Below, in pieces: positions 7,709 to 14,563 of a DNA stretch of 64,000 nucleotides (position 1 is the stretch's first letter; each line of letters starts with the position of its first letter). A model generated the notes under the pieces. The model saw only the letters and a program-made list of their open reading frames with translations, did not search any database and was not told the origin of the DNA. The stretch lies in assembly GCA_036267955.1 (NCBI GenBank), contig DATAVB010000075.1, positions 1-64,000 of the forward strand. The letters run 5' to 3'. Source of the stretch: DATAVB01 sp036267955 (lineage in GTDB: Bacteria; Actinomycetota; Actinomycetes; Mycobacteriales; QHCD01). The translations under genes were made by a program, and so were the position numbers.

Positions 7709-8515
7709 TCAGCCGAACTGGTACGACCGTTTCGACAATCCGTACCAGAATCCCTCGATTACCGGCCGCTGCTTCTCCAGTTTGTCGGCAGTCCCTAATG
7801 CCGCGCCGAGCGCAACGAACAGCGGGGCGAAGTGTTCGGTCCGGGGATGCGCCAGTCGCCCGGCCGGTGCCTTTCGGGTGAAATCGAGCAGCGAGTCGAG
7901 ATCGCCGCCATCCAGCGCCCGCGAGCCCCAGTCGTCGAACTCCGCGGACCAGGCCGGCGGCTCCGCGCCAGCCGATCGGCCCATGTCCAACTCGCTCAGG
8001 TTGTGGGTGAAGAAACCGCTGCCCATGATCAGCACGCCCTCGTCGCGCAGCGGCGCGAGGCGGCGACCGAGCCCGAGCAGCCCCGCCGGGTCGAGGGTCG
8101 GCATCGACACCTGCAGCACCGGGATGTCAGCGGCCGGATACATCTCGACCAGCGGCACGTACGCGCCGTGGTCCAGACCGCGGTCGGCCGCCTCGTGGGT
8201 CGGCGTGCCGGCGGTACGCAACAGCGCGCGGACACTCGCCGCCAATTCAGGCGCGCCGGGCGCCGCATAGGTGACGTCGTAGTAGCGCTGCGGGAATCCC
8301 CAGAAGTCGTACGTGAGCGGCACCGTTTCGGTGGCGCCAAGGGTGAGCGGGGCCTCCTCCCAGTGGGCGGAGACGACCAGGATCGCGGTGGGGCGGGGCA
8401 GGTCGCCGGCCCACCCGGCGAGCTGGCCGGTCCAGAGCCGGTCGTCGGCCAGCGGCGGCGCGCCGTGTCCCAGGTAGACCACCGGCATCCGACTGGCTGA
8501 CGTGGCGTCACTCAT
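7709..8515 (-). CDS. Class III extradiol ring-cleavage dioxygenase (LigB/4,5-DOPA dioxygenase family)
   Basis: A 268-residue LigB-superfamily enzyme, full length for the 4,5-DOPA-dioxygenase-like group. Probable metal and catalytic residues are the His in YLGHGAPPL (near residue 17), SAHWEE (near 50), LDHGAYVPL (near 118) and FFTHNLSE (near 170). It would open catechol-type rings with Fe(II) or Zn(II) and O2, but the natural substrate of bacterial members is generally unknown. AAGGAG precedes the ATG. A TTGAA-GA-TTCAA inverted repeat lies immediately upstream of the ribosome site, suggesting control by a MarR-type repressor encoded elsewhere. Confidence 0.88.
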   Translation of the reverse strand: MSDATSASRMPVVYLGHGAPPLADDRLWTGQLAGWAGDLPRPTAILVVSAHWEEAPLTLGATETVPLTYDFWGFPQRYYDVTYAAPGAPELAASVRALLRTAGTPTHEAADRGLDHGAYVPLVEMYPAADIPVLQVSMPTLDPAGLLGLGRRLAPLRDEGVLIMGSGFFTHNLSELDMGRSAGAEPPAWSAEFDDWGSRALDGGDLDSLLDFTRKAPAGRLAHPRTEHFAPLFVALGAALGTADKLEKQRPVIEGFWYGLSKRSYQFG

Positions 8516-8526
8516 TGGCGCTCCTT

Positions 8527-8542
8527 AATTGAAGATTCAACT
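8527..8542. promoter_or_regulatory. MarR-like operator
   Basis: TTGAA-GA-TTCAA at 8529-8540 is a 5-bp inverted repeat with a 2-bp spacer, the shape of many MarR-family operators. The symmetry extends outward for most of the next three bases. It sits directly upstream of the AAGGAG ribosome site of the dioxygenase, where binding would block transcription. The regulator is not in this window. Confidence 0.5.
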
Positions 8543-8580
8543 ATATAGCGAACCTGGTCGGCCCGCTGCGGTGGCCGGAC

Positions 8581-8619
8581 TGTTGACCCGGACTATTGAC
8601 CCGGACTGTTGACCCGGAC
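8581..8619. repeat. 13-bp tandem repeat, three copies
   Basis: The unit TGTTGACCCGGAC is repeated at 8581, 8594 (one change, TATTG) and 8607, with a degenerate fourth copy after it. A 13-bp period is too long for one DNA turn; the repeat could be replication slippage or a set of protein sites. Confidence 0.75.
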
Positions 8620-8683
8620 GATTTGCCGGACTGGCGAGCTCGATGCGCCGCCGGAACGAAGCCTGCTGGCGGAGGCCGCGAGA

Positions 8684-8748
8684 CCGTGAGGACCGCCCCC
8701 TGGGACACCGGAGAGGGGGGTGGTGTCCCCGAGGGCGGTCGGTCACGG
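8684..8748. other. Long GC-rich stem-loop (structured leader, terminator or small RNA)
   Basis: Arms at 8691-8709 and 8722-8740 match at about 17 of 19 positions (GACCGCCC..GGGACACC). An outer 6-bp extension, CCGTGA (8684-8689) with TCACGG (8743-8748), follows after a small bulge. It lies 120 bp upstream of the PPOX gene on the plus strand. There is no T-run, so a simple terminator is unlikely on either strand. Confidence 0.5.
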
Positions 8749-8867
8749 CGGCCGCCGAGACGGCCTGTGTGGTGCTGCTCTCACGGTAACCCCGGGGAGC
8801 CTCGCGTTGGGAACAGAACGGGCAAATTTCCCATTGTGCGGCCGCTTTCGTACGTACAGTCGAAGCC

Positions 8868-9320
8868 ATGACAGCCACCTTTGCCGACGTCCGGCGGCTC
8901 GCCGCACAGGAAACCGGATTGGCCGTACTGACCACCACCCGTCCGGACGGCAGCGTGCACGCATCGGTGGTGAACGTCGGCGTGCTCGACTATCCGACCA
9001 GCGATCCGATCAGCGATCCGATCAGCGGCGAGCCTGCCGTAGCCGCCGTGATCCGGGGCGATGCCCGCAAGCTCGACCACCTGCGCCGTACCGGCCGGGC
9101 CACTGTGGTCTTCCGGCGCGGCTGGGACTGGGTCGCGGTCGACGGACCGGTCCGGATCGTCGGACCGCAGGACAGTTCCGACCTGCCGGCGCTGCTGCGG
9201 GAAATCTTCACCGCGGCCGGCGGCCAACACGACGACTGGCCCGAATTCGACCGGGTGATGGCCGCCGAGAAACGGGTGGCGGTATTCGTCCGGGCCACCC
9301 GGATCACCGGCAACGGCTGA
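8868..9320 (+). CDS. PPOX-class flavin/F420-dependent oxidoreductase (pyridoxamine 5'-phosphate oxidase fold)
   Basis: A 150-residue split-barrel protein. The N-terminal LAVLTTTRPDGSVHASVVNVGV is the usual first strand pair that contacts the flavin or F420 phosphate, and RRGWDWVAVDGPVRIVG and the C-terminal EKRVAVFVRATRITG continue the barrel. In actinobacteria this group often uses F420H2 to reduce small molecules; which cofactor is used here cannot be decided from sequence. A short in-frame duplication (SDPISDPIS) lies at about residues 45-53, from a 12-bp tandem repeat. It is monocistronic, divergent from the dioxygenase. Confidence 0.82.
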   Translation: MTATFADVRRLAAQETGLAVLTTTRPDGSVHASVVNVGVLDYPTSDPISDPISGEPAVAAVIRGDARKLDHLRRTGRATVVFRRGWDWVAVDGPVRIVGPQDSSDLPALLREIFTAAGGQHDDWPEFDRVMAAEKRVAVFVRATRITGNG

Positions 9321-9397
9321 TTCACCGCGAAACGGCGCCGTGAGTGTCGAAGAAGCCGCCGCCGCCGGCAGGACCGGTGTCGGTGGGCCAGACAGGA

Positions 9398-10828
9398 TCA
9401 GTCCTGCTGCATGTCCACGAAACGCTGGTAGTGACCCTGGAATGCGACCGTGACGGTGCCGGTCGGGCCGTTACGGTTCTTGGCGAGAATCAGGTCGGCC
9501 TCACCGGCCCGCGGCGATTCCCGTTCGTACATGTCCTCGCGGTGCAACAGGATGACCATGTCGGAGTCCTGCTCGATAGCGCCGGACTCACGCAGGTCCG
9601 ACAGCATCGGCTTCTTGTCGGTCCGTTGCTCGGGGCCACGGTTGAGCTGGCTGATCGCGATGACCGGGAGATCCAGCTCCTTGGCCAGCAGTTTCAGTGA
9701 CCGGGAGAATTCGCTGACCTCCTGCTGCCGGGACTCGACCCGCTTTCCGCTGGTCATCAGCTGCAGGTAGTCCACGACGATCAGTTTCAGATTGTGCCGC
9801 TGCTTCAGCCGTCGGGATTTCGCCCGGATCTCCATCATCGTGAGGTTGGGCGAATCATCGATATACAGCGGTGCATCGGCGACCTCACCCATCCGGCGGG
9901 CGAGCCGGCCCCAGTCGTCGTCGCTCATGTTGCCCGAGCGCATGTGGTGCAGCGGCACCTTGGCCTCGGCCGACAACAGACGCATGGTGATCTCGGACTT
10001 GCTCATCTCCAGCGAGAAGATCACCGAGGCCTCGCCGCCCTTGATCGAGCACTGACGGGCCAGGTTGAGGCCGAGAATCGACTTTCCGACGCCGGGCCGG
10101 GCCGCGATCGTCACCATCTGGGACGGCTGCAGCCCGTTGGTGATCTGGTCGAACTCGGAGAATCCGCTGGGAACACCGAGGCTCACGCCACCGCGGCTGG
10201 CGATGGCGTCGATCTCGTCCATCGTGCCCTGCAACAACTGCTCGAGCCGGACGTAGTCCTCGCTGGTCCGGGACTCGGTGATGTCGTAGACCGCCGCCTG
10301 GGCCCGGTCCACCACGTCGTCGATGTCGCCTGCGTCGTCCGCGGCGCCGTACCCGAGCTGGACGATCTTCGTGCCGGCCTCGATCAGCCGGCGCAGCACC
10401 GCTCGCTCGGCGACGATCTGGGCGTAGTAGCCGGCGTTGGCCGCGGTCGGCACCGAGGAGATGAGGGTGTGCAGGTAGGGCGTGCCGCCGACCCGGGCCA
10501 TCTGGCCGGACCGGGTCAGCTCCGCGGAGACGGTGATCGGGTCAGCCGGCTCGCCGCGGCCGTACAGATCCAGGACCACGTCGTAGATCGCCTGGTGGGC
10601 CGGGCGGTAGAAGTCGCCCGCCTGCAGGACCTCGACCACGTCGGCGATGGCGTCCTTGGACAGCAGCATGCCGCCCAGCACCGACTGCTCGGCGGCCAGG
10701 TCCTGCGGCGGCTGACGGTCATACGCAGCCGGCGCCGGGCCGGACATTTGCCGGTCATCTACGACCGCCACCAGCGACTCCCGTCCGAGCGTTTCGTCCC
10801 GACTGACCTGACCGTGCTCAATGACCAC
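9398..10828 (-). CDS. dnaB: Replicative DNA helicase DnaB
   Basis: The 476-residue hexameric helicase unwinds DNA at the fork. The N-terminal domain begins PPQDLAAEQSVLGGMLLSKD, and the C-terminal RecA-like domain has Walker A AARPGVGKS (near residue 235) and Walker B LKLIVVDYLQLM (near 345). No intein is present, unlike many mycobacterial dnaB genes. The GTG at 10828 is upstream-most; an ATG at 10747 (MSGPAPAAYDRQ) would give a 449-residue protein closer to the usual size, and neither has a strong ribosome site. It is the last gene of the rpsF-ssb-rpsR-rplI-dnaB group but is separated from rplI by 650 bp, so it probably has its own promoter. Confidence 0.97.
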   Translation of the reverse strand: MVIEHGQVSRDETLGRESLVAVVDDRQMSGPAPAAYDRQPPQDLAAEQSVLGGMLLSKDAIADVVEVLQAGDFYRPAHQAIYDVVLDLYGRGEPADPITVSAELTRSGQMARVGGTPYLHTLISSVPTAANAGYYAQIVAERAVLRRLIEAGTKIVQLGYGAADDAGDIDDVVDRAQAAVYDITESRTSEDYVRLEQLLQGTMDEIDAIASRGGVSLGVPSGFSEFDQITNGLQPSQMVTIAARPGVGKSILGLNLARQCSIKGGEASVIFSLEMSKSEITMRLLSAEAKVPLHHMRSGNMSDDDWGRLARRMGEVADAPLYIDDSPNLTMMEIRAKSRRLKQRHNLKLIVVDYLQLMTSGKRVESRQQEVSEFSRSLKLLAKELDLPVIAISQLNRGPEQRTDKKPMLSDLRESGAIEQDSDMVILLHREDMYERESPRAGEADLILAKNRNGPTGTVTVAFQGHYQRFVDMQQD

Positions 10829-11109
10829 CGTGCCTGATCACGGCCACAGCCGATCACGCCACGCCGCAGCGCCGTCGACAGCTGATCGCTGCCGGGTGGC
10901 TCCTGCGACGACGGATGGTCGGGATGGTCGGAGCACAGTTCCGTCCTACCTGGCGGGTCTGACATAACGAGCAGCGCCACGACAGGCAGCGCCACAAGAA
11001 GCAGCGCCACACAACGACCAGCGACAGCTACGGGAGGTCCGTCCCGAGGACCCTAGAGGGCTCGGGCACCGATGCTCAATTCTGCCTGTGGGTAGTGCTG
11101 CGGACAGCC

Positions 11110-11227
11110 TGTGGACGAACCGGCGCGTCCCTGTGCGGAGAGTGCGGATGGCCTGTGGACAGGGTTGTGGGCAACGCTCACATATGGCCCCTGACCTGCG
11201 GGTTCGTCATCGACAGGCTGTGGATAA
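11110..11227 (-). promoter_or_regulatory. DnaA-box cluster upstream of dnaB
   Basis: Four sites in 118 bp share one orientation: TGTGGACGA (11110), TGTGGACAG (11154), TGTGGGCAA (11166) and TGTGGATAA (11219). The last is the perfect complement of TTATCCACA and the others differ from TTRTCCACA by one base. The cluster is about 280 bp upstream of the dnaB start and 45 kb from oriC. It may regulate dnaB or titrate DnaA. Confidence 0.6.
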
Positions 11228-11367
11228 CAGAAAGTCTGGAACGTCGTTGGTGGGACCAATCTCGCGGCCGCGCACTCGGCGGTAGACCGACTCCGATAGA
11301 CCCTCATCGGTTGGCCGAAATCGCCGGGCCGGCCCTGCCGATCTCAGCCTCAACCCATGACACAGTT

Positions 11368-11424
11368 CGGCCGGGTCGGCCACCCGGCGTCGTCATTCGT
11401 GACGCGAAGCGACCGACCCGGCCG
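11368..11424 (-). terminator. Structured 3' region of the rpsF-rplI operon, probable terminator
   Basis: A perfect 12-bp inverted repeat, CGGCCGGGTCGG (11368-11379) with CCGACCCGGCCG (11413-11424), encloses a second hairpin CGTCA-TTCG-TGACG (11391-11404). It begins about 55 nt after the rplI stop on the transcribed strand. There is no T-run, which is usual for high-GC terminators. Confidence 0.45.
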
Positions 11425-11479
11425 GTTGAACTGCTACTGCATGTATCGCTCGAGTGCTGCTCGACTGACTGTCTGACGG

Positions 11480-11926
11480 CTAGTCGCCGACGACGTTCAG
11501 CGAGATCGCGGCGACGACCTCCGGATGAATCCGGACGCTGACCGCGTGCGTACCCGTGCTCTTGATGTGACCGGACAGCTCGACCCGGCGACGGTCCACG
11601 GCGGGACCGCCCGCGGACTTGACCGCCGCGACGACGTCGGCCGCGGTGACCGAACCGAACAACCGGCCACCGTCACCGGCCTTCGCCCGCAGTGTCACCT
11701 TGAGTGATTCGAGCTGACCCTTGATCTCCTTGGCGTGGCCGAGATCGCGGACCTCACGGACCTCACGGGCCCGCTTGATCTGGACGATCTGCTTCTCGCC
11801 GCCGCGAGTCCACGGCATCGCGTAGCCGCGCGGGACGAGGTAGTTACGGCCGTAGCCGTCCTTGACCTCGACGACGTCGCCCGGGGCACCGAGACCGGAC
11901 ACTTCCTGGGTGAGGATGAGCTTCAC
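11480..11926 (-). CDS. rplI: 50S ribosomal protein L9
   Basis: 148 residues, the normal length. The N-terminal domain MKLILTQEVSGLGAPGDVVEV and the GYGRNYLVPRGYA motif bind 23S rRNA; a long connecting helix follows and a second domain ends at residue 148. It is 14 bp downstream of rpsR, in the order rpsF-ssb-rpsR-rplI on the minus strand, which is conserved in actinobacteria and pairs ribosome and replication genes in one transcript. Confidence 0.97.
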   Translation of the reverse strand: MKLILTQEVSGLGAPGDVVEVKDGYGRNYLVPRGYAMPWTRGGEKQIVQIKRAREVREVRDLGHAKEIKGQLESLKVTLRAKAGDGGRLFGSVTAADVVAAVKSAGGPAVDRRRVELSGHIKSTGTHAVSVRIHPEVVAAISLNVVGD

Positions 11927-11940
11927 GACGAACCCCTTCC

Positions 11941-12177
11941 TCAGCGAGCGGTGCTGGTGTAGGGCAGCAGCGCCATCTCACGGCTGTTCTTGATCGCCGT
12001 GGCGACATCGCGCTGGTGCTGGCTGCAGTTGCCGGTGACCCGGCGGGCCCGGATCTTGCCGCGGTCGGAGATGTACTTCCGCAGCAGGTTGGTGTCCTTG
12101 AAGTCGATGTACTTGACCTTGTCCTTACAGAACACGCACACCTTCTTCTTCGGTTTGCGTATAGGTGCCTTGGACAT
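11941..12177 (-). CDS. rpsR: 30S ribosomal protein S18
   Basis: 78 residues from the ATG at 12177 (MSKAPIRKPKKK). Longer upstream starts would add a sequence unrelated to S18. It keeps the Cys-x2-Cys pair in VCVFCKDK and a third Cys in VTGNCSQHQRD, so it is the zinc-binding (C+) form rather than the zinc-independent paralogue. It pairs with S6, encoded two genes upstream, on the platform of the 30S subunit. Confidence 0.97.
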   Translation of the reverse strand: MSKAPIRKPKKKVCVFCKDKVKYIDFKDTNLLRKYISDRGKIRARRVTGNCSQHQRDVATAIKNSREMALLPYTSTAR

Positions 12178-12275
12178 CTTGATGGGATCTCCCTGAAAGT
12201 CTCGCGACACGACGCGGTGGAAGCCGCGCGGCGCCGAATCGCTGTGTGGCCAGAAAATATGGCCAGAAAGGGTGG

Positions 12276-12803
12276 CTAGAAGGGTGGCTCGTCGGAATAG
12301 CCGCCGGACGAGGCTGCTGGCGCCGACGCCCACGGGTCCTCCGCGGGTGCACCGCCACCGCCACCGCCACCGGACGGGCCACCGTAGTTGCCGCCTCCGC
12401 CGCCACCGCCGCCATTGAAGCCGCCCTGACCGCTGCCCCGCGAGGTCTTGTTGACCTTGGCGGTGGCGTAGCGCAGGGACGGACCGATCTCATCGACATC
12501 GAGCTCGATGACGGTCCGCTTCTCGCCTTCCTTGGTTTCGAACGACCGCTGCTTGAGCCGGCCGCTGACCACGACCCGGGTGCCCCGGGTCAGCGACTCC
12601 GCGACGTTCTCCGCGGCCTGCCGCCACACCGAGCAGCGAAGGAACAGCGCTTCGCCGTCCTTCCACTCGTTGGACTGCCGGTCGAACGTCCGCGGCGTCG
12701 AGGCCACGGTGAAGTTGGCGACGGCCGCCCCGGAGGGGGTGAACCGAAGCTCGGGGTCGGCGGTGAGGTTGCCGACAACGGTGATGACTGTCTCGCCTGC
12801 CAT
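12276..12803 (-). CDS. ssb: Single-stranded DNA-binding protein
   Basis: 175 residues. An OB-fold domain occupies residues 1-115 (GETVITVVGNLTADPELRFT at the N-terminus). A Gly-rich linker (runs of four to seven Gly) follows, then the acidic tip ending SDEPPF, the conserved docking tail for replication and repair partners. It lies between rpsF and rpsR, as usual. The Gly codon runs make the 12350-12420 stretch a simple repeat. Confidence 0.97.
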   Translation of the reverse strand: MAGETVITVVGNLTADPELRFTPSGAAVANFTVASTPRTFDRQSNEWKDGEALFLRCSVWRQAAENVAESLTRGTRVVVSGRLKQRSFETKEGEKRTVIELDVDEIGPSLRYATAKVNKTSRGSGQGGFNGGGGGGGGNYGGPSGGGGGGGAPAEDPWASAPAASSGGYSDEPPF

Positions 12804-12889
12804 GACTAACTCCTCTGCCCTGCGACCAGAGCTTGCGTACCCATCGGTTGCACCGCACGCTAGCGCGTCAGTGTGACGGCTCGTTGTGG

Positions 12890-12920
12890 TTGTCCACCGA
12901 CAGCGGCAAGCTGTGGATAC
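12890..12920. promoter_or_regulatory. Two DnaA-box-like sites before ssb
   Basis: TTGTCCACC (12890-12898) and TGTGGATAC (12912-12920) face each other in the 120-bp gap between rpsF and ssb. Each is one base from the DnaA consensus. This may be chance; noted because the upstream region of dnaB also has such sites. Confidence 0.35.
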
Positions 12921-12923
12921 CGG

Positions 12924-13214
12924 CTATTTTCCGGGCCGGATGACCTTGGTGCGGAGCACGGCGTCCGTCAGGTTGAGCTGACGGTCCACCTCGGCAACCG
13001 TGTGGGACTCGGCCTGCAGGTCGATGACCGCGTAAATGCCCTCGACGCGCTTGTTGATCTCGTACGCAAGGCGACGGCGACCCCAGATGTCGACCTTCTC
13101 CACATCTCCGCCGTCATTGCGGATCACTGCGAGAAAGGTGTCGAGCGACGGGGCCACGGTGCGTTCCTCGAGATCAGGATCGAGGATCACCATGAGTTCG
13201 TAATGACGCAACAT
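12924..13214 (-). CDS. rpsF: 30S ribosomal protein S6
   Basis: 96 residues from the ATG at 13214 (MLRHYELMVILDPDLEERTV), preceded by AGGAGGTGA, the strongest ribosome site nearby. The S6 signature GRRRLAYEINKRVEGIYAVIDL is at about residues 45-66. First gene of the S6-SSB-S18-L9 operon. A perfect 8-bp hairpin lies in its leader (13242-13260). Confidence 0.97.
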   Translation of the reverse strand: MLRHYELMVILDPDLEERTVAPSLDTFLAVIRNDGGDVEKVDIWGRRRLAYEINKRVEGIYAVIDLQAESHTVAEVDRQLNLTDAVLRTKVIRPGK

Positions 13215-13241
13215 CCATTCACCTCCTGTGGACTGGAAACG

Positions 13242-13260
13242 GCCGCGGACTTTCCGCGGC
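13242..13260 (-). promoter_or_regulatory. Hairpin in the rpsF leader (possible S6:S18 autoregulatory site)
   Basis: GCCGCGGA (13242-13249), a 3-nt loop and TCCGCGGC (13253-13260) form a perfect 8-bp hairpin 28 nt upstream of the rpsF start. Many bacteria regulate rpsF through a leader RNA bound by the S6:S18 dimer that contains a CCG element. The position fits, but the consensus bulge is not clear here. Confidence 0.35.
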
Positions 13261-13408
13261 AGGAGGGTGTGCGTCGACCATGCCGCCGGAGCGGATGATC
13301 TGGTTGTCCAGCGACCGGCCACGTGCCGGACTGAACTGGCACAGCCTACCGGAAGAACGGGGCCGTCCCGACCACAGCGACCGGCCCTGACTCTGCCGCT
13401 GCGACAGG

Positions 13409-14503
13409 TCAGCCGAGGTGACGGTGCGCGACATACGTGCGGACCAGCGCACCAGCGACGGTGCTCAACAGGGCCAGGGCCGCGATGGCCGGCCAGTTGA
13501 TCCGGAACGGCAGCGCGCCGGCCGGACTGGCCGCCGCGGTGGTGTCGAGCGGACGCTCCTGGGTGCTGTCGCCGGCCGGGTCGAAAGCCCCCTGCTGACC
13601 GGCCGCGCCGTCGCTGCCGTTGGTGGTCGTATCGGTGGCTGTGTCGGTGGTTGTGCCGGTGCCAGTGGCCTGATTCGAATTACCTGCGGCCGCGGGCAGC
13701 CGACCGTCCGCGGGCTGGCCATTCGCCGAGCCCGAGCCGGAATTCGCGCCGCCGGCGGATCCGCCACCGGTGCGGTACGAGCCACCGCTGCCGTGCGGCA
13801 CCACCTGGCTGGCGACATCCGGCGGGGGCAGGGTGTAGCTCGGGACGGTCGGCTCGCCGCCGGCCTGGTCGGAGGAGCCCGGATCGGACGCGCCCTGTGA
13901 CGGTGTGCCCGACCCGGCGCTCGGCGCGCCGGTCGGAGCCTGGGTCGGTGCCTGCGGCGGCGTACCGGTCGGGCTGGGATCCGTCGTGGGCGAGGGCGAC
14001 TGCGGCGGAGTGGCGGCGACCGTGATCGTGCCCTGGTCGTCCTTCACGTCACTCGTCTGTTGCAGGACATTGGTCGCCTCGTAGGCGACGTGGTACGTGA
14101 TGACGAACGGCTTGCTGCCGGAGTTGTATCCCGAGACGGTCCGTTGCTCGTTCCGGCCCACCGTGAACGCACGCTGGGTCGCACCGGAGACGGTCACCGA
14201 GACACTGCGCAGCAGCCCGGTGACATTCCCGAGCAGCACGACACTCTGGGTGGGATCGATCTTGTTGACGAAGACGACATCGGTGCCCGGCTTGATGGTG
14301 ATGGACTTTCCGCTGCCGGCGTTGATCCCCTGTGCCGTGAAGGTGATTGTCGCGGTCGGAGCGGCGGCATCGGCCGCTCCGGCGAGACCTAGGACGCCTG
14401 ATCCGATCACCGCGGCGACGAGCGCACCACTTCCGATGCGACTCGCCGCTCGCGGGACCCCCGAATTCGTACCGCGCATGGCATTACTCCATGGAGCTGA
14501 CAC
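13409..14503 (-). CDS. Secreted or surface protein with a C-terminal membrane anchor, unknown function
   Basis: 364 residues; the ATG at 14479 (MRGTNSGVPRAAS) gives a cleaner signal peptide. After the signal (cleavage near ADAAAP) comes a beta-rich domain of about 115 residues (TITFTAQGINAGSGKSITIK to DQGTITVAA). A long Pro/Ser/Thr/Gly-rich linker of about 150 residues and a final hydrophobic helix (WPAIAALALLSTVAGALV) with basic residues after it follow. This looks like a wall-spanning, membrane-anchored protein. The folded domain is clearly related to that of the next gene upstream (14564-15058): both have NxxDP, GTVTG/GNVTG, VTVSG.TQ and a VxYH or VLHY segment. I recognise no family; a cupredoxin-like fold is possible, but copper ligands are absent. 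Confidence 0.75.
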   Translation of the reverse strand: MSAPWSNAMRGTNSGVPRAASRIGSGALVAAVIGSGVLGLAGAADAAAPTATITFTAQGINAGSGKSITIKPGTDVVFVNKIDPTQSVVLLGNVTGLLRSVSVTVSGATQRAFTVGRNEQRTVSGYNSGSKPFVITYHVAYEATNVLQQTSDVKDDQGTITVAATPPQSPSPTTDPSPTGTPPQAPTQAPTGAPSAGSGTPSQGASDPGSSDQAGGEPTVPSYTLPPPDVASQVVPHGSGGSYRTGGGSAGGANSGSGSANGQPADGRLPAAAGNSNQATGTGTTTDTATDTTTNGSDGAAGQQGAFDPAGDSTQERPLDTTAAASPAGALPFRINWPAIAALALLSTVAGALVRTYVAHRHLG

Positions 14504-14525
14504 TGATCAAATTGTGGACACTCCA

Positions 14526-14551
14526 CACGACGGGCGAGATCACCCGTCGTG
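14526..14551 (-). terminator. Terminator between the two related secreted-protein genes
   Basis: CACGACGGG (14526-14534) pairs perfectly with CCCGTCGTG (14543-14551), loop CGAGATCA. It starts 12 nt after the stop of the 14564-15058 gene, so the two paralogues are probably separate transcripts, or the downstream one is reduced by termination. Confidence 0.65.
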
Positions 14552-14563
14552 CACCGCGGCCAA

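Larger units (their letters stand above)
8516..8867. other. Divergent intergenic region, no gene
   Basis: 352 bp between the divergent dioxygenase and PPOX genes. It holds a MarR-like operator next to the dioxygenase, a three-copy 13-bp tandem repeat (8581-8619) and a long GC-rich stem-loop (8684-8748). Short open frames here have no codon-usage support or family resemblance. Confidence 0.7.
10829..11479. other. 650-bp non-coding region between rplI and dnaB
   Basis: No convincing gene is seen: the short open frames lack family resemblance and ribosome sites. The region must contain the dnaB promoter, holds a cluster of DnaA-box-like sites (11110-11227), and has a structured hairpin about 55 bp beyond the rplI stop (11368-11424). 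Confidence 0.7.

Noticed and set aside
8596..8871. Open frame of about 90 codons in the dioxygenase/PPOX gap
   Set aside because: No ribosome site, no family resemblance, and it contains the stem-loop; the composition is that of random GC-rich sequence.
11095..11541. Open frames in the rplI-dnaB gap
   Set aside because: They run into the rplI coding sequence in antisense and have no motif or ribosome site; the region is better explained by DnaA boxes and a terminator.
12340..12425. GGC/CCG run as a possible microsatellite or regulatory repeat
   Set aside because: It encodes the Gly-rich linker of SSB, normal for actinobacteria.
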